NCBI RefSeq assembly: GCF_036077095.1
Contig: NZ_CP107960.1
Coordinates: 8,875,049 to 8,939,048 of the forward strand
DNA: 64,000 nt
Direction of reading: 5' to 3'
Source: Streptomyces sp. NBC_00376
GTDB lineage: Bacteria > Actinomycetota > Actinomycetes > Streptomycetales > Streptomycetaceae
Shown: positions 25,567 through 33,999 of the stretch, piece by piece
How the letters are laid out: every line of letters begins with the position of its first letter
Position numbering within the stretch: the stretch's first letter is position 1
Position numbers and translations under genes: made by a program
The notes under the pieces: model-generated
The model's database searches: none
The model's input: the letters and a program-made list of their open reading frames with translations, nothing else
Told to the model about the DNA's origin: nothing

Positions 25567-25782
25567 ATGCCTACGGGACCTTTGCATGACCGTGTCGTCA
25601 ACAGCCTCGTCAACGGTGAACCCTCACAGGAGGTCTTTCCCTGCCGGTGCACGAACGGTGAGGATCACTTCGAGGGTCCGGACTTCCTTGATCATGAGGA
25701 GGAGCCTGAGGGCCACTCGTTCGCTGGAGCCGAGGAGATTTGGCTGTCCAGCGGCATGGATGAGGACTACGACTTCCGCTAA
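25567..25782 (+). CDS. Small acidic hypothetical protein
   Basis: 71 residues, rich in Asp and Glu (EDHFEGPDFLDHEEEPEGHS) with two Cys in 'VFPCRCTNGED'. There is no signal peptide or helix-turn-helix. It is probably a cytoplasmic or anti-restriction-like small protein, but the family is not recognised. The reading frame and start (after a purine-rich stretch about 25 bases upstream) are only moderately supported. Confidence 0.45.
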   Translation: MPTGPLHDRVVNSLVNGEPSQEVFPCRCTNGEDHFEGPDFLDHEEEPEGHSFAGAEEIWLSSGMDEDYDFR

Positions 25783-25881
25783 CAACCTCGACGGTCGGCC
25801 GGTGGTGTGACACGGACCGGGGCTTCGCTGCTGCGTGCGGTGAGCTGGGAGAGGCTGGGCAGGCCCAGGAAGACTGGGGAC

Positions 25882-26743
25882 GGCGCTGTCACGTTGTTGG
25901 GTGTGTGAGTGCCTGATGGTGTGTCGGGTGTGGTGGGGTCGGGTTCCGGCTCCGTGCTCAGGCCGTGGTGGGCCGGCTTGCAGCGCCGGTGATCTGGTCC
26001 CAGATGGCGAAGCGGGTGGTCATCTCGGTGCGGTATTCGGGGGCGGTCATCAGGTGGCGGCGTGGTCGGAAGTGGGGTGAGATGCCGCTGAACGCGGACA
26101 GGAACTGCTGGGCTCCGCCGACGCTACGGAAGCCTTTCATGGCGTGTTCGCGCTGGCGGGTGGGCTGGTGGCTGTTCTCCGCCCGGTTGTTGAGGCCCTT
26201 GTGGGCGCGGTGTTCTACGGAGGGCATGACCTCGCGGTGGGCCGCGCCGTAGGAGCGGAGCTTGTCGGTGACGATCACCCTCGGCACCGAGCAGGTTCTC
26301 TTGAGCAGTTTGCGGAAGAAGCGCCGGGCCGCGGCCTTGTCCCGGCGGGACCGGACCAGGATGTCGAGCACGTTGCCGTCGGCGTCAACGGCCCGCCACA
26401 GGTACTTCTGCTCTCCGTTGATCTTCACGAAGACCTCGTCCAGGTGCCACTTGTCGCCGGGCCGGGGCCGCCTCCGGCGCAGGCCGTTGGCGTAGGACTG
26501 CCCGAACTTCGCACACCAGCGGCGGACCGTCTCGTGGGAGACGACCACGCCGCGCTCGAGCATCAGCTCCTCGACCTCGCGGAACGACAGCGGGAAGCGG
26601 TGGTACAGCCACACACAGTGGGCAATGACCTCGACCGGGTACCGGTGCCCCTTGTACGACGGCGATGCGCTGTCCACGGACGACCCCTCCCAGCATGACC
26701 AACCAGAAGATCATCCCACCCGGTCAGTCAACGTGACAGTGCC
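25882..26743 (-). mobile_element. IS6-family element, copy 2 (intact, 862 bp)
   Basis: Ends GGCGCTGTCACGTTG (25882-25896) and CAACGTGACAGTGCC (26729-26743), the same repeats as copy 1. It serves as the reference empty site for IS110-B: its transposase gene reads GACAAGTGGCACCTGGACG without interruption. No target duplication is seen; the right flank is an IS5-type tail. Confidence 0.92.
25958..26677 (-). CDS. IS6-family transposase (intact)
   Basis: 239 residues. An N-terminal zinc-finger-like/HTH region ('GHRYPVEVIAHCVWLYHRFPLSFREVEELMLERGVVVSHETVRRW') is followed by the DDE catalytic core: Asp in 'KWHLDEVFVKI', Asp in 'IVTDKLRSYG', Glu in 'NRAENSHQP'. Length and motif spacing match the IS6/IS26 family, which moves by replicative cointegrate formation and targeted recombination between copies. 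It is the only copy of this exact type in the window still able to encode active enzyme. Confidence 0.94.
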   Translation of the reverse strand: MDSASPSYKGHRYPVEVIAHCVWLYHRFPLSFREVEELMLERGVVVSHETVRRWCAKFGQSYANGLRRRRPRPGDKWHLDEVFVKINGEQKYLWRAVDADGNVLDILVRSRRDKAAARRFFRKLLKRTCSVPRVIVTDKLRSYGAAHREVMPSVEHRAHKGLNNRAENSHQPTRQREHAMKGFRSVGGAQQFLSAFSGISPHFRPRRHLMTAPEYRTEMTTRFAIWDQITGAASRPTTA

Positions 26744-26803
26744 CTTCCTCGCCTTCACCAGCATCGCCTGCACCCTCATCTGCTACCGCAGGCTCGCCCA
26801 ATG
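26744..26803 (+). pseudogene. IS5-family transposase tail
   Basis: Immediately after the IS6 repeat the plus strand reads FLAFTSIACTLICYRRLAQ and stop, the last about 20 codons of an IS5-type transposase. It differs from the tail beside copy 1, so it comes from another IS5 element. Confidence 0.7.
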
Positions 26804-26951
26804 AGATGACTTCCCATGGGCGGTCATGGGTGTCACTTGGGAGTTCTCCGCCCGGGCGAAGTTCGTGGGATCGTCCCCTGGGCACCCCGATTGCCACTGC
26901 GGCCCCGTCCGTTCTGGCACGGATGTGGTACGAGCCTTGGCGATCTTCCGG

Positions 26952-27446
26952 TCAGTGAGGGCCGCGCCGCGGTGGACGCAACAGGGCCCACATGGCGAGT
27001 GTCTGGGCAGAGTATTTGAATCGCTCGACGAGTCGCTCGACAGTGGAGCGGCGCAGGGTACACAGCCACACGTAGCTGCTCAGGGAGACACAGAGACATC
27101 CCAAGGTCTGCCCCCAAAAGGCTTGCGCCGCTGGCTCTTGCCCAGTGCACAGGTAGAGCATCCATGTGGCTGCCGTGGCTACTCCCAGTGCGACCAGGCC
27201 AGCTTTGGCTACCTGGCCGCGGACTGCCCAACGGGAGGCAAGAAGGCCAGCGGGAATCTGGATAGCGAGGTGGAGCATCAGCACCGAGATCATCATCTCG
27301 AACGTTTGGGCATAGGTTTCCGCGGACGCAGCTGGAATCCAGCAGAAGCCGATGTACAGCAGAACGCCACTCACGTGCATGGCGGCAACGTTCAACGGAA
27401 CGTGCCACAGGCTGACCCAGTGGCGCTCGTTGTCGCTCGCCCGCAC
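26952..27446 (-). CDS. Small membrane protein
   Basis: 164 residues with about four hydrophobic segments: 'VAAMHVSGVLLYIGFCWIPA', 'FEMMISVLMLHLAIQIPAGLL', 'VAKAGLVALGVATAATWMLYL' and 'TLGCLCVSLSSYVWLCTL'. The C-terminus is basic. The start is GTG at 27446 with GAGGGAGG upstream. No family is recognised. It lies between an IS5 tail and an IS3 element, and may itself be a captured cargo gene. Confidence 0.6.
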   Translation of the reverse strand: MRASDNERHWVSLWHVPLNVAAMHVSGVLLYIGFCWIPAASAETYAQTFEMMISVLMLHLAIQIPAGLLASRWAVRGQVAKAGLVALGVATAATWMLYLCTGQEPAAQAFWGQTLGCLCVSLSSYVWLCTLRRSTVERLVERFKYSAQTLAMWALLRPPRRGPH

Positions 27447-27589
27447 GACGCCCTCCCTCTGAGGGCTGGAGCCCCCACTCCTGGCGGGCAGTCTACGTCC
27501 AAGGGCAGCATGCGAGGCGTTCTAGCCGCTTCGATCCCCGCGACGAACGACAGCCTACCGAGCTCACCAAATGAGATGACTTCTACAGT

Positions 27590-27666
27590 AAGACCGTGTC
27601 CTATGTGGTGATCACTCGTTGAGCTGTTCATGGGGCGGGATACGTGGAGTTGGGGGCCTTCACCCC
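27590..27666 (+). other. Possible 5' end remnant of an IS5-type element
   Basis: ACCGTGTCCTATGTGGTGAT and ACTCGTTGAGCTGTTCATGG resemble the left end and first codons of Streptomyces IS5 elements. The frame stops within 25 codons at the IS3 boundary. Identification is from memory of such ends and is tentative. Confidence 0.3.
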
Positions 27667-27726
27667 TGATCTTGGACACTCGAGATAGTGGATCTTGAGG
27701 ATCTGAGAGATGGACGTGTCGTGGTC

Positions 27727-28035
27727 ATGAAGCACTATCCGCCGGAGTTCAAGGCGGACGCGGTCGCGCTGTACGATTCGCGGCCCGAGGCGACGATCAA
27801 GCAGATCGCCGCCGACCTGGGGGTGAACCCGGAGACGCTGCGCAACTGGATCCGGGCGGCCGGAGCCGGTCGTCCGCGCGGCCGTCGGGCGGCCATGCCG
27901 CCGACGGTTCCGGTGGCGCCGTCGGCTCTGGAGGCCGAGGTCGCCGCCTTGAGGCGGGAGAACGCCGAGCTGAAGAAGGAACGGGAGATCCTGCGCAAGG
28001 CGGCCCGCTATTTCGCCTCGGAGACGGGCTGGTGA
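27727..28035 (+). CDS. IS3-family transposase OrfA
   Basis: About 102 residues from the ATG at 27727: 'KHYPPEFKADAVALYDSRPEATIKQIAADLGVNPETLRNWIR' is the helix-turn-helix, followed by the leucine-zipper segment 'LEAEVAALRRENAELKKEREILRKAARYFA'. The stop overlaps the start of orfB (28032), the site of programmed -1 frameshifting in IS3 elements. It is intact, but the partner is truncated, so it is probably inactive as a transposase. Confidence 0.88.
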   Translation: MKHYPPEFKADAVALYDSRPEATIKQIAADLGVNPETLRNWIRAAGAGRPRGRRAAMPPTVPVAPSALEAEVAALRRENAELKKEREILRKAARYFASETGW

Positions 28036-28634
28036 ACCGCTGCCAGTTCGTTGAGGACCACCAGCGCCGTTACGGCGTGAAGCGGTTGTGCCGCATCCTG
28101 GGCATCGCCCGCTCGAGCTTCTACCACTGGCGCCGCAGTGCACCGCTGCGGGCAGCCCGCCAGGCTGCCGACGCCCAGCTCGCCGCCCGGATACGCGTGA
28201 TCCACCGGGCCTCGGACGGCACCTACGGCGCCCCCAGGATCACCGCTGAACTCCGCGAGGACGGCGAGCGCGTGAACCACGAGCGGGTCGCCCGCATCAT
28301 GCAGGCGATCGGGCTGGCCGGCCTCCGCCTGCGCAGGAAGCATCGCACCACCATCCCGGACCCCGCCGCGGCGAAGGTGCCGGACCTGATCGGCCGTAAC
28401 TTCACCGTGGACGAGGTGAACCGAAAGTACGTCGGCGACATCACATGCCTGCCGCTGGCAGGCGGGACGTTCCGCTATCTCGCGACCGTGATCGATCTCT
28501 GCTCACGGCGCCTGGCCGGGTGGGCGATCGCCGACCATATGCGCGCCGACCTCGTCGTCGACGCCCTGAAAGCAGCCGAGCGGACCCGCGGCAGCCTCGC
28601 CGGCGCCGTGATGCACACCGATCACGGGGCCCAG
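28032..28634 (+). pseudogene. IS3-family transposase OrfB, C-terminally truncated
   Basis: The HTH_21 region 'YGVKRLCRILGIARSSFYHWRR' and 'DGTYGAPRITAELREDGERVNHERVARIMQ' lead into the integrase core: first Asp in 'YVGDITCLPL', second Asp in 'VMHTDHGAQ'. The sequence switches at 28634 to the end of an IS30 element, about 35 residues before the expected catalytic Glu. Confidence 0.9.
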
Positions 28635-29160
28635 GACGGATTCAATCGGTCGTCGCAACGCTGGCTGGTGGGAGCGATCGTAGCTGCTTGGTGAACACTT
28701 CAGCCGGGGTTCGCCACCCGAGTGTTTTCCGGGGCCGGTTGTTGAAGACCGCCGCGACGGCCTGGAGCTCTTCGCTGTTCCAGCGGGACAAGTCGGTGCC
28801 CTTGGGGAAGTACTGACGCAGTAGGCCGTTGGTGTTCTCGTTGGTCCCGCGTTGCCAGGGGCTGTGGGGGTCAGCGAAGTAGACAGGGATGCCGGTCTCG
28901 ACCGTGAAGGCGGCGTGCGCGGACAACTCCTTGCCGCGGTCCCAGGTGAGAGACCGCCGGAGTTGCTCAGGCAGTGTGGTCATCGTCCTGGCCAGGGCGT
29001 TCTTCATCGTGCTGGCACCGTATCCGGCCAGAGCGGGTCCGTTCTTCGTGCGCGGGACCACACCGTAGCCCTCCTCGCGCGGCAGGTGGACCAGCATGGT
29101 GAACCTGGTGGTGCGCTCGACGAGAGTCCCGATCGCCGAGCGCTTCAGCCCGATGATGAG
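28635..29160 (-). pseudogene. IS30-family transposase, 3' part, interrupted by a group II intron fragment
   Basis: Minus-strand frame 'LIIGLKRSAIGTLVERTTRFTMLVHLP', 'LTWDRGKELSAHAAFTVETGIPVYFADPHSPWQRGTNENTNGLLRQYFPKG' and 'LGWRTPAEVF', ending at 28642. These are the IS30 catalytic core blocks: Asp in 'WDRGKE', then Glu in 'NENTNGLLRQYFPK'. The part before 'LIIG', including the HTH and the first catalytic Asp, is replaced at 29160/29161 by the 3' end of a group II intron. The end of the IS30 element abuts the truncated IS3. Confidence 0.88.
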
Positions 29161-29200
29161 TCGGGTAGCGGGGACGCATTGCTGCGTCCCCGCCCCCTCA

Positions 29201-29235
29201 GAACCGTGCAAGCAGCTGTTCACCGCACACGGCTC
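29201..29235 (-). ncRNA. Group II intron domain V
   Basis: Minus strand GAGCCGTGTGCGGTGAACAG continuing CTGCTTGCACGGTTC forms the conserved domain V hairpin: an outer GAGCCGT/ACGGTTC stem, a two-base bulge and a GNRA-type GTGAAC loop region. 'TGAGGGGG' then leads into domain VI. Confidence 0.85.
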
Positions 29236-29515
29236 AAGCAAGCCCCAAGGGCTCGCGGTCAGGAGAAGGTGCGGGGCTTGTCGGATCGGCGGCTCCATTC
29301 CGCCGTTGACAGTGGGTGTGGAGGAGACGGATTCGTTGATCGCCCGGTGAGGCCCCTCCTGGGAAGGCGACATACTGCTTGGAGATTGCCTTCCTGAGGA
29401 CGGCCCGCCACGCTTCCCACTCCTGCGGGTTTTGGGGCGGGTGATCGGCGTGCAACAGGAGCCCTCCGCAGATCGGGCAGCGACCCTGTTGCGCCTGAAG
29501 CAGGCGCACGGTCAT
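29234..29515 (-). pseudogene. Group II intron reverse transcriptase, C-terminal HNH endonuclease domain
   Basis: The frame reads LLQAQQGRCPICGGLLLHAD, then 'PPQNPQEWEAWRAVLRKAISKQYV', 'RIRLLHTHCQRRNG' and 'PLGLA' stop. This is the HNH nuclease that ends Streptomyces group II intron maturases (C-P-x-C-G...H-A-D...L-x-H-x-H-C-Q-R-R). The reverse transcriptase and maturase domains are absent upstream of about 29550. Confidence 0.85.
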
Positions 29516-29545
29516 GCCGTCGACCGGCGGGGGTGGCCCCGGCGG

Positions 29546-29808
29546 CCCTCTGCAGGTCAGCGAGCGACTATTTGTTAGATGCGCTGCAGCAGGACAAGCG
29601 GCTCACCGCCAACCCCGCCGAGGCCGCAGTTCGCCCTTGACCTTGGCGATGCGGACGTCATAGTTATTGACGCGCGTGACGATGCGGGGGCTCCACAGAG
29701 CATCGAAGGAGGCCAGAGCCTTGCTGAGGGGGATGGAGGCGCATCCTCGGGACGGTCACTTACCGTTGTTGTTCTACCGGTCGTAGCGGTCGGCGGTTTC
29801 CGCTTGTT
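29546..29808. other. Stretch without a supported gene
   Basis: The plus strand contains 'SDYLLDALQQDKRLTANPAE' before a stop at about 29639, possibly the end of a lost gene. The remainder has no frame with coding character. Confidence 0.4.
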
Positions 29809-30657
29809 TCATGTGCACTGGATGCGCAGCCCGGTGTGCTGGGTGTGTATTCGGCACATGAACAGATACAAGGTTCCGACGTCACCCCACATCGCGTCGG
29901 TGAGTTCGCTTGGCGGGATCTGCAGCAGCAACTCCATCGGCTGTGTGCACTCCGTGCAGAATGGCGTTTCATCCCCGCCGTTCGCCCAGTACGGGTATCC
30001 GCCGATCGCCACCGCCCCATTGCGCATGTGCGGCGCTCGGGCGCGCTCTTGCGTCAGACCGAGCGCGGCGCGGTCGACGACGTGCCAGTTCGCCCACGCC
30101 TCGTGGGAGCCGCTGTCGCCCGGCACAAGGTCCCAGAGTTCAGGGCAGTGCAGGCGCATTCCCGCCGCGTCGGGCAGGGACTTCTCCAGGCGTGGTACCG
30201 CGTGGCGTTCCTCGAAGTCGGGCTCGGTGCCGTGCACGAGAACCTTGGGGCGCCGCAGTGCGGTGTAGGAACGCACAAGCCATCCGCCCCGTTCGCGTTT
30301 TCGTCCCCACGGGCGGCACTTCCAGCAGTAGAAGAATGTGAAGAACGAGATGGGGAGCCTGTCGTGCAGGCCGTCGCGGGAGTGGTCGACCTGCGCGACG
30401 AACGTGAGGTCGTCGGCACAGCCGTTGCACAGGGGCCAGGTCTCGCCCTCCTCCACCGTCGGGAACCCGCCGAACCGCGTGGCGGCGAACTCCCGGGCCA
30501 CATGGGGCTGCGCAGGAACGGGCGGAGGAGCGGCGTACTGTCGCCGACGTCCACGCACACGTGTCTCGGGCGAGCCTTGGACTGGCTCGAGCACGGTGCG
30601 CGTCCGCATCAGCGGCCGCAACAACTGCACCACGTGTTCCTTCTGAAGTGCGGGCAC
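29809..30657 (-). CDS. DUF1963 (YwqG-like) protein
   Basis: 282 residues. The C-terminal block 'AVAIGGYPYWANGGDETPFCTECTQPMELLLQIP' and 'MWGDVGTLYLFMCRIH' is the hallmark of DUF1963/YwqG proteins (G-G-x-P-x-W-x-Q...C-x-x-C...GDxGxxYxF). A second Cys pair is 'PLCNGCADDLTFVAQVD' near residue 75. Four Cys in C-x-x-C pairs suggest zinc binding. It is cytoplasmic with unknown biochemical role. It stands alone between IS30 debris and IS6 copy 3. Confidence 0.82.
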   Translation of the reverse strand: MPALQKEHVVQLLRPLMRTRTVLEPVQGSPETRVRGRRRQYAAPPPVPAQPHVAREFAATRFGGFPTVEEGETWPLCNGCADDLTFVAQVDHSRDGLHDRLPISFFTFFYCWKCRPWGRKRERGGWLVRSYTALRRPKVLVHGTEPDFEERHAVPRLEKSLPDAAGMRLHCPELWDLVPGDSGSHEAWANWHVVDRAALGLTQERARAPHMRNGAVAIGGYPYWANGGDETPFCTECTQPMELLLQIPPSELTDAMWGDVGTLYLFMCRIHTQHTGLRIQCT

Positions 30658-31059
30658 GCACGCATCGTATGCGGCGGATCAGCAGCCGCGTCGATCGCGT
30701 GTTCCAGGCCCGGCCCGAGACCTGGCCGACGTGGTGCGCCCGCACGTCAGCGGGCACTGTCACGTTGGCGAATGGCGTGGGAGGATCTTCGAGTTGATCA
30801 CGGTGGAGGGGGGTCGTCCGTGGGGAGCGCGTCGCCGTCGTACAAGGGGCACCGGTACCCGGTCGAGGTCATTGCCCACTGTGTGTGGCTGTACCACCGC
30901 TTCCCGCTGTCGTTCCGCGAGGTCGAGGAGCTGATGCTCGAGCGCGGCGTGGTCGTCTCCCACGAGACGGTCCGCCGCTGGTGTGCGAAGTTCGGGCAGG
31001 CCTACGCCAACGGCCTGCGCCGGAGGCGGCCCCGGCCTGGTGACAAGTGGCTCTACCTT

Positions 31060-31245
31060 CTTGAACGGGTTGGTCCTCCCGTTCGTAGGGTGAGGACACC
31101 CAGGGGAGCTGGGTGTGGCTGACAAGTGGCTGCCGTTCGTGGCTTCAGGTGCTTGGCCGCCTGGCTCCCCACGACGACTCGGCCGCCGATTGGGAAGTGC
31201 GAACAAGTCGCTGTGTAGAGCAATGCCGGCGAGGTCGTCCGTGGT
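31060..31245 (+). ncRNA. Predicted bridge RNA of IS110 element B, copy 2
   Basis: Segments in order: TGACAAGTGGC (31120-31130), identical to the left target at 31041-31051; CAGGTGC (31146-31152), complementary to the right target GCACCTG at 32489-32495; ATTGGGAAG (31189-31197), identical to the element's right end at 32481-32489; GTAGAGC (31215-31221), complementary to the left end GCTCTAC at 31050-31056. A 5' hairpin GAACGGG/CCCGTTC (31063-31069, 31078-31084), a stem GGGGAGC/GCTCCCC (31103-31109, 31164-31170) around the target segments, and GACGAC/GTCGTC (31173-31178, 31234-31239) around the donor segments give the two-loop shape of IS110 bridge RNAs. Transcript ends are estimated. Confidence 0.78.
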
Positions 31246-31276
31246 ACGCAAGGCATGTACGACCGAATGGAGCACG

Positions 31277-32473
31277 ATGAGCCGGATATGGGCGGGAACC
31301 GACTGCGGCAAGACCCACCACCACTGCCTGGTCCTGGACAGCGAGGGCGACACGCTGCTGTCGCGTCGGGTGGCCAACGACGAGCCGGAACTGCTGAAGC
31401 TGATCGGTGACGTCCTGGACCTCGCCGACGGCGGCAAGACGACCTGGGCGCTTGACATGACCGGCGGCGAGCCCGGCCTGCTGATCGCCCTTCTGGTCAA
31501 CCATGGCCAGGAGCTCGTCTACATCCCCGGTATCGCGGTCAACCGGGCCACCGACAGCTACCGCGGCCAGGGCAAGACGGACGCCCGTGACGCCCGCGTG
31601 ATCGCCGACCAGGCCCGGATGCGCCGCGACCTCCAGCCGATCCGCCCCGGCGACGAAGCCACGCTCGAGCTGCGGCTGCTGACCGACCACCGCGTCGATC
31701 TGGTCGCCGACCGCACCCGCACCACCAACCGGCTCAAGGCCCTGCTGAACAGCATGTTTCCGGCCCTGGAACGGGCCCTCGACCTGGGTAACGTCGGCCC
31801 GCTGGTGCTGCTAACCGGTTACCAGACACCGGCAGCGATCCGCCGCGCGGGCAGTCGGCGGCTGACCGCCTGGCTGCGCAACCGCAAGGTCTGCAACGCT
31901 GCTGCCCTCGCCGAGAAGGTGGTTGAGGCCGCCGAGCGCCAGCACACCGCCGTCGTGGGTGAGAAGGCCATCGCGAAGATGGTGCACACCCTCGCCAAGG
32001 AGGTGATGGTCCTCAACGAGAAGATCACCGAGACCGACAAACTCATCGAGGGCCGGTTTCGCGAACACGAACTGGCCGACGTGATCCAGTCCATGCCCGG
32101 CATCGGCACGATCCTCGGTGCCGAGTTCCTCGTCGCCGTCGGCGGCAGCCTGGACGCCTTCCCCACGGCCGACCGGCTCGCGGCCTTCGCCGGCGTGGTC
32201 CCCGCCCCACGCGACTCCGGCCAGGTCAGCGGTAACGACCACCGACCGACGAGATACCACCGTCGCCTGCAGCGCGTCTTCTACATCTCCGCGCTGGTCA
32301 GCGTCCAACGAGACCCCAACTCACGGAAGTTTTACGACCGCAAGCGCGCCGAGGGGAAACGGCACGTCCAGGCCGTCCTCGCGCTCGCACGCCGTCGCGT
32401 CAACGTCCTGTGGGCTCTGATCCGTGACCGACGGTGCTACCAGGTCATACCCTCAGTGACGACGGCGGCTTGA
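31277..32473 (+). CDS. IS110-family transposase, element B copy 2
   Basis: 398 residues, identical in protein sequence to the copies at 17188-18384 and 44523-45719. DEDD and serine motifs are as described for copy 1. The ATG at 31277 is preceded by GAATGGAG (a possible weak ribosome site). Expression would come from a promoter in the left end or from the junction of a circular form; neither is proven here. Confidence 0.93.
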   Translation: MSRIWAGTDCGKTHHHCLVLDSEGDTLLSRRVANDEPELLKLIGDVLDLADGGKTTWALDMTGGEPGLLIALLVNHGQELVYIPGIAVNRATDSYRGQGKTDARDARVIADQARMRRDLQPIRPGDEATLELRLLTDHRVDLVADRTRTTNRLKALLNSMFPALERALDLGNVGPLVLLTGYQTPAAIRRAGSRRLTAWLRNRKVCNAAALAEKVVEAAERQHTAVVGEKAIAKMVHTLAKEVMVLNEKITETDKLIEGRFREHELADVIQSMPGIGTILGAEFLVAVGGSLDAFPTADRLAAFAGVVPAPRDSGQVSGNDHRPTRYHRRLQRVFYISALVSVQRDPNSRKFYDRKRAEGKRHVQAVLALARRRVNVLWALIRDRRCYQVIPSVTTAA

Positions 32474-33094
32474 CATCGGCATTGGGAAGCACCTGGACGA
32501 GGTCTTCGTGAAGATCAACGGAGAGCAGAAGTACCTGTGGCGGGCCGTTGACGCCGACGGCAACGTGCTCGACATCCTGGTCCGGTCCCGCCGGGACAAG
32601 GCCGCGGCCCGGCGCTTCTTCCGCAAACTGCTCAAGAGAACCTGCTCGGTGCCGAGGGTGATCGTCACCGACAAGCTCCGCTCCTACGGCGCGGCCCACC
32701 GCGAGGTCATGCCCTCCGTAGAACACCGCGCCCACAAGGGCCTCAACAACCGGGCGGAGAACAGCCACCAGCCCACCCGCCAGCGCGAACACGCCATGAA
32801 AGGCTTCCGTAGCGTCGGCGGAGCCCAGCAGTTCCTGTCCGCGTTCAGCGGCATCTCACCCCACTTCCGACCACGCCGCCACCTGATGACCGCCCCCGAA
32901 TACCGCACCGAGATGACCACCCGCTTCGCCATCTGGGACCAGATCACCGGCGCTGCAAGCCGGCCCACCACGGCCTGAGCACGGAGCCGGAACCCGACCC
33001 CACCACACCCGACACACCATCAGGCACTCACACACCCAACAACGTGACAGCGCCCGCTGAAGTAATACGCGCCAGCGACCTCTCTTCGCCCCGG

Positions 33095-33215
33095 CCGCCG
33101 GCCGAGCCCGTCGGACCGTACGCGTCTCGGACGTCGCCCAACTCACCGGACTCGGCTCCTCCACCACCTCCCGCATCATGTCCACCCTCGAGCGCCTCGA
33201 GTGCCTTTATCTGGC
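33095..33215 (+). pseudogene. IclR-type HTH fragment
   Basis: A frame reading VRVSDVAQLTGLGSSTTSRI then 'MSTLERLEC' is the winged-helix DNA-binding start of an IclR-family regulator. It changes abruptly after 33215 and has no effector domain. It is probably cut by the recombination that placed IS6 copy 3. Confidence 0.6.
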
Positions 33216-33439
33216 CAGATTGACCGTGCTGACACGTGGCTGCGCACCCACGGCAAGGTCTGGGGCTCCGTCGCTACCTGTCACTGCGGTGAGCAGCGCA
33301 GCACTGCGCGGTCGCCGCTCGGCCGGGCCACGGACGCCAAGCGGCGCTGTGACCTTGCTGGGGAGTTCGAGGCGCTGGTCGGTGGGCATCGCGCGTTGAC
33401 CGCCGTGGTACCCGTTCACCTTCGCCGCCTCCGGCGCCT
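33216..33439. other. Stretch without a supported gene
   Basis: Frames here are arginine-rich and match nothing I recognise. It connects two gene fragments. Confidence 0.4.
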
Positions 33440-33682
33440 GCGCGGTCTTTCCGGGTGCTCCTCGGCAGCCGTTGCGGTCAGGTCGGCCCGGGCGTGGTCC
33501 TGCCCGGTCTCGCCCGCCGGGGCCAGCACCTCACCGACCCGCGAGCGGGCGGTGAACCACTCCCATTCCCGCTCGGCCACGGCCAACTCGGCCTGGATAC
33601 GGTCAGCATCCTCCCGTAGCCCGTCCACGCGGCGGCGAGCACCCAGCTCACGCTGTTCTAACAGCCCAACCACCGACGGCAT
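33440..33682 (-). pseudogene. Coiled-coil protein, N-terminal fragment
   Basis: From ATG 33682 the minus strand reads MPSVVGLLEQRELGARRRVD then 'LREDADRIQAELAVAEREWEWFTARSRVGEVLAPAG'. This is the charged coiled-coil opening of a small protein very common in Streptomyces. The usual C-terminal half (about 100 residues) is missing and the frame ends in a run of Arg. Confidence 0.6.
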
Positions 33683-33999
33683 CCGCAACCTCCCGGGAAA
33701 CGACTCAACGACAGGCCGCTACTCCCACAGGACCTACCGCGCTACGCCCGACCAGCGGAAACGCAGCCCTCAGGTCCGGAAAGACAACAGCTTCTGAGGA
33801 TGCCGCGTGGCATATGACCGCCGCTCTCCCGGCCGAGAGGTCTGCTGGGCCTGGGCCGGGACGACCTCGCCGAGGCTGTCCCACCGTGCGGTCATGTCGA
33901 ATGATCTCCGGTGCGTTGAGCGTAATGGCGAAGGGGCCGAGGTTCGCTGCTGTGACGGCCATGCCGTCCGCGAGGGAGGGGAGGTGGGGGACCATCGCG

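Larger units (their letters stand above)
27667..28634 (+). mobile_element. IS3-family element, 3'-truncated
   Basis: The left end probably starts at TGATCTTGGACACTCGAG (27667), followed by orfA and orfB in the usual overlapping arrangement. The element stops at 28634, where an IS30-family end begins. The third catalytic residue and the right terminal repeat are missing. Confidence 0.7.
29161..29545 (-). mobile_element. Group II intron 3' fragment inside the IS30 gene
   Basis: On the minus strand, the end of a group II reverse transcriptase gene is followed by a domain V helix, a domain VI hairpin (GCGGGGACGCA/TGCGTCCCCGC, 29168-29192) and 'CTACCCGAC' at the junction with IS30 codons. The intron 5' end and most of the reverse transcriptase are missing. 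The exact 3' splice position is uncertain by a few bases (29158-29163). Confidence 0.8.
31050..32488 (+). mobile_element. IS110-family element B, copy 2 (1439 bp)
   Basis: Bounded by GC at 31050-31051 and GC at 32489-32490. The left junction is GACAAGTG-GC-TCTACCTTC and the right junction ATTGGGAA-GC-ACCTGGACG. The 227-bp 5' non-coding end and 15-bp 3' end are as in the other copies. Confidence 0.93.
30820..32978 (+). pseudogene. IS6-family transposase split by IS110-B (copy 3)
   Basis: The 5' part starts at GTG 30820 (VGSASPSYKGHRYPVEV) and reaches '...RRRPRPGDKW'. The 3' part resumes at 32489 with 'HLDEVFVKING' and ends '...GAASRPTTA'. The same codon boundary is interrupted as in copies 1 and 5. 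All three DDE residues are in the 3' part, which lacks the DNA-binding head, so the copy is inactive. Confidence 0.92.
30753..33054 (+). mobile_element. IS6-family element, copy 3, interrupted by IS110-B
   Basis: Ends GGCACTGTCACGTTG (30753-30767) and CAACGTGACAGCGCC (33040-33054). 863 bp without the insert. It is in opposite orientation to copies 1 and 2. The 5' end differs somewhat from copy 2, while the 3' two thirds are nearly identical, suggesting recombination between IS6 variants. Confidence 0.9.

Noticed and set aside
31115..31276. Extended N-terminus of the IS110-B transposase (MADKWLPFVAS...) and the chimeric IS6 tail LYLLERVGPPVRRV.
   Set aside because: These codons overlap the guide-RNA segments, and the family begins at MSRIWAG; they are open by chance.
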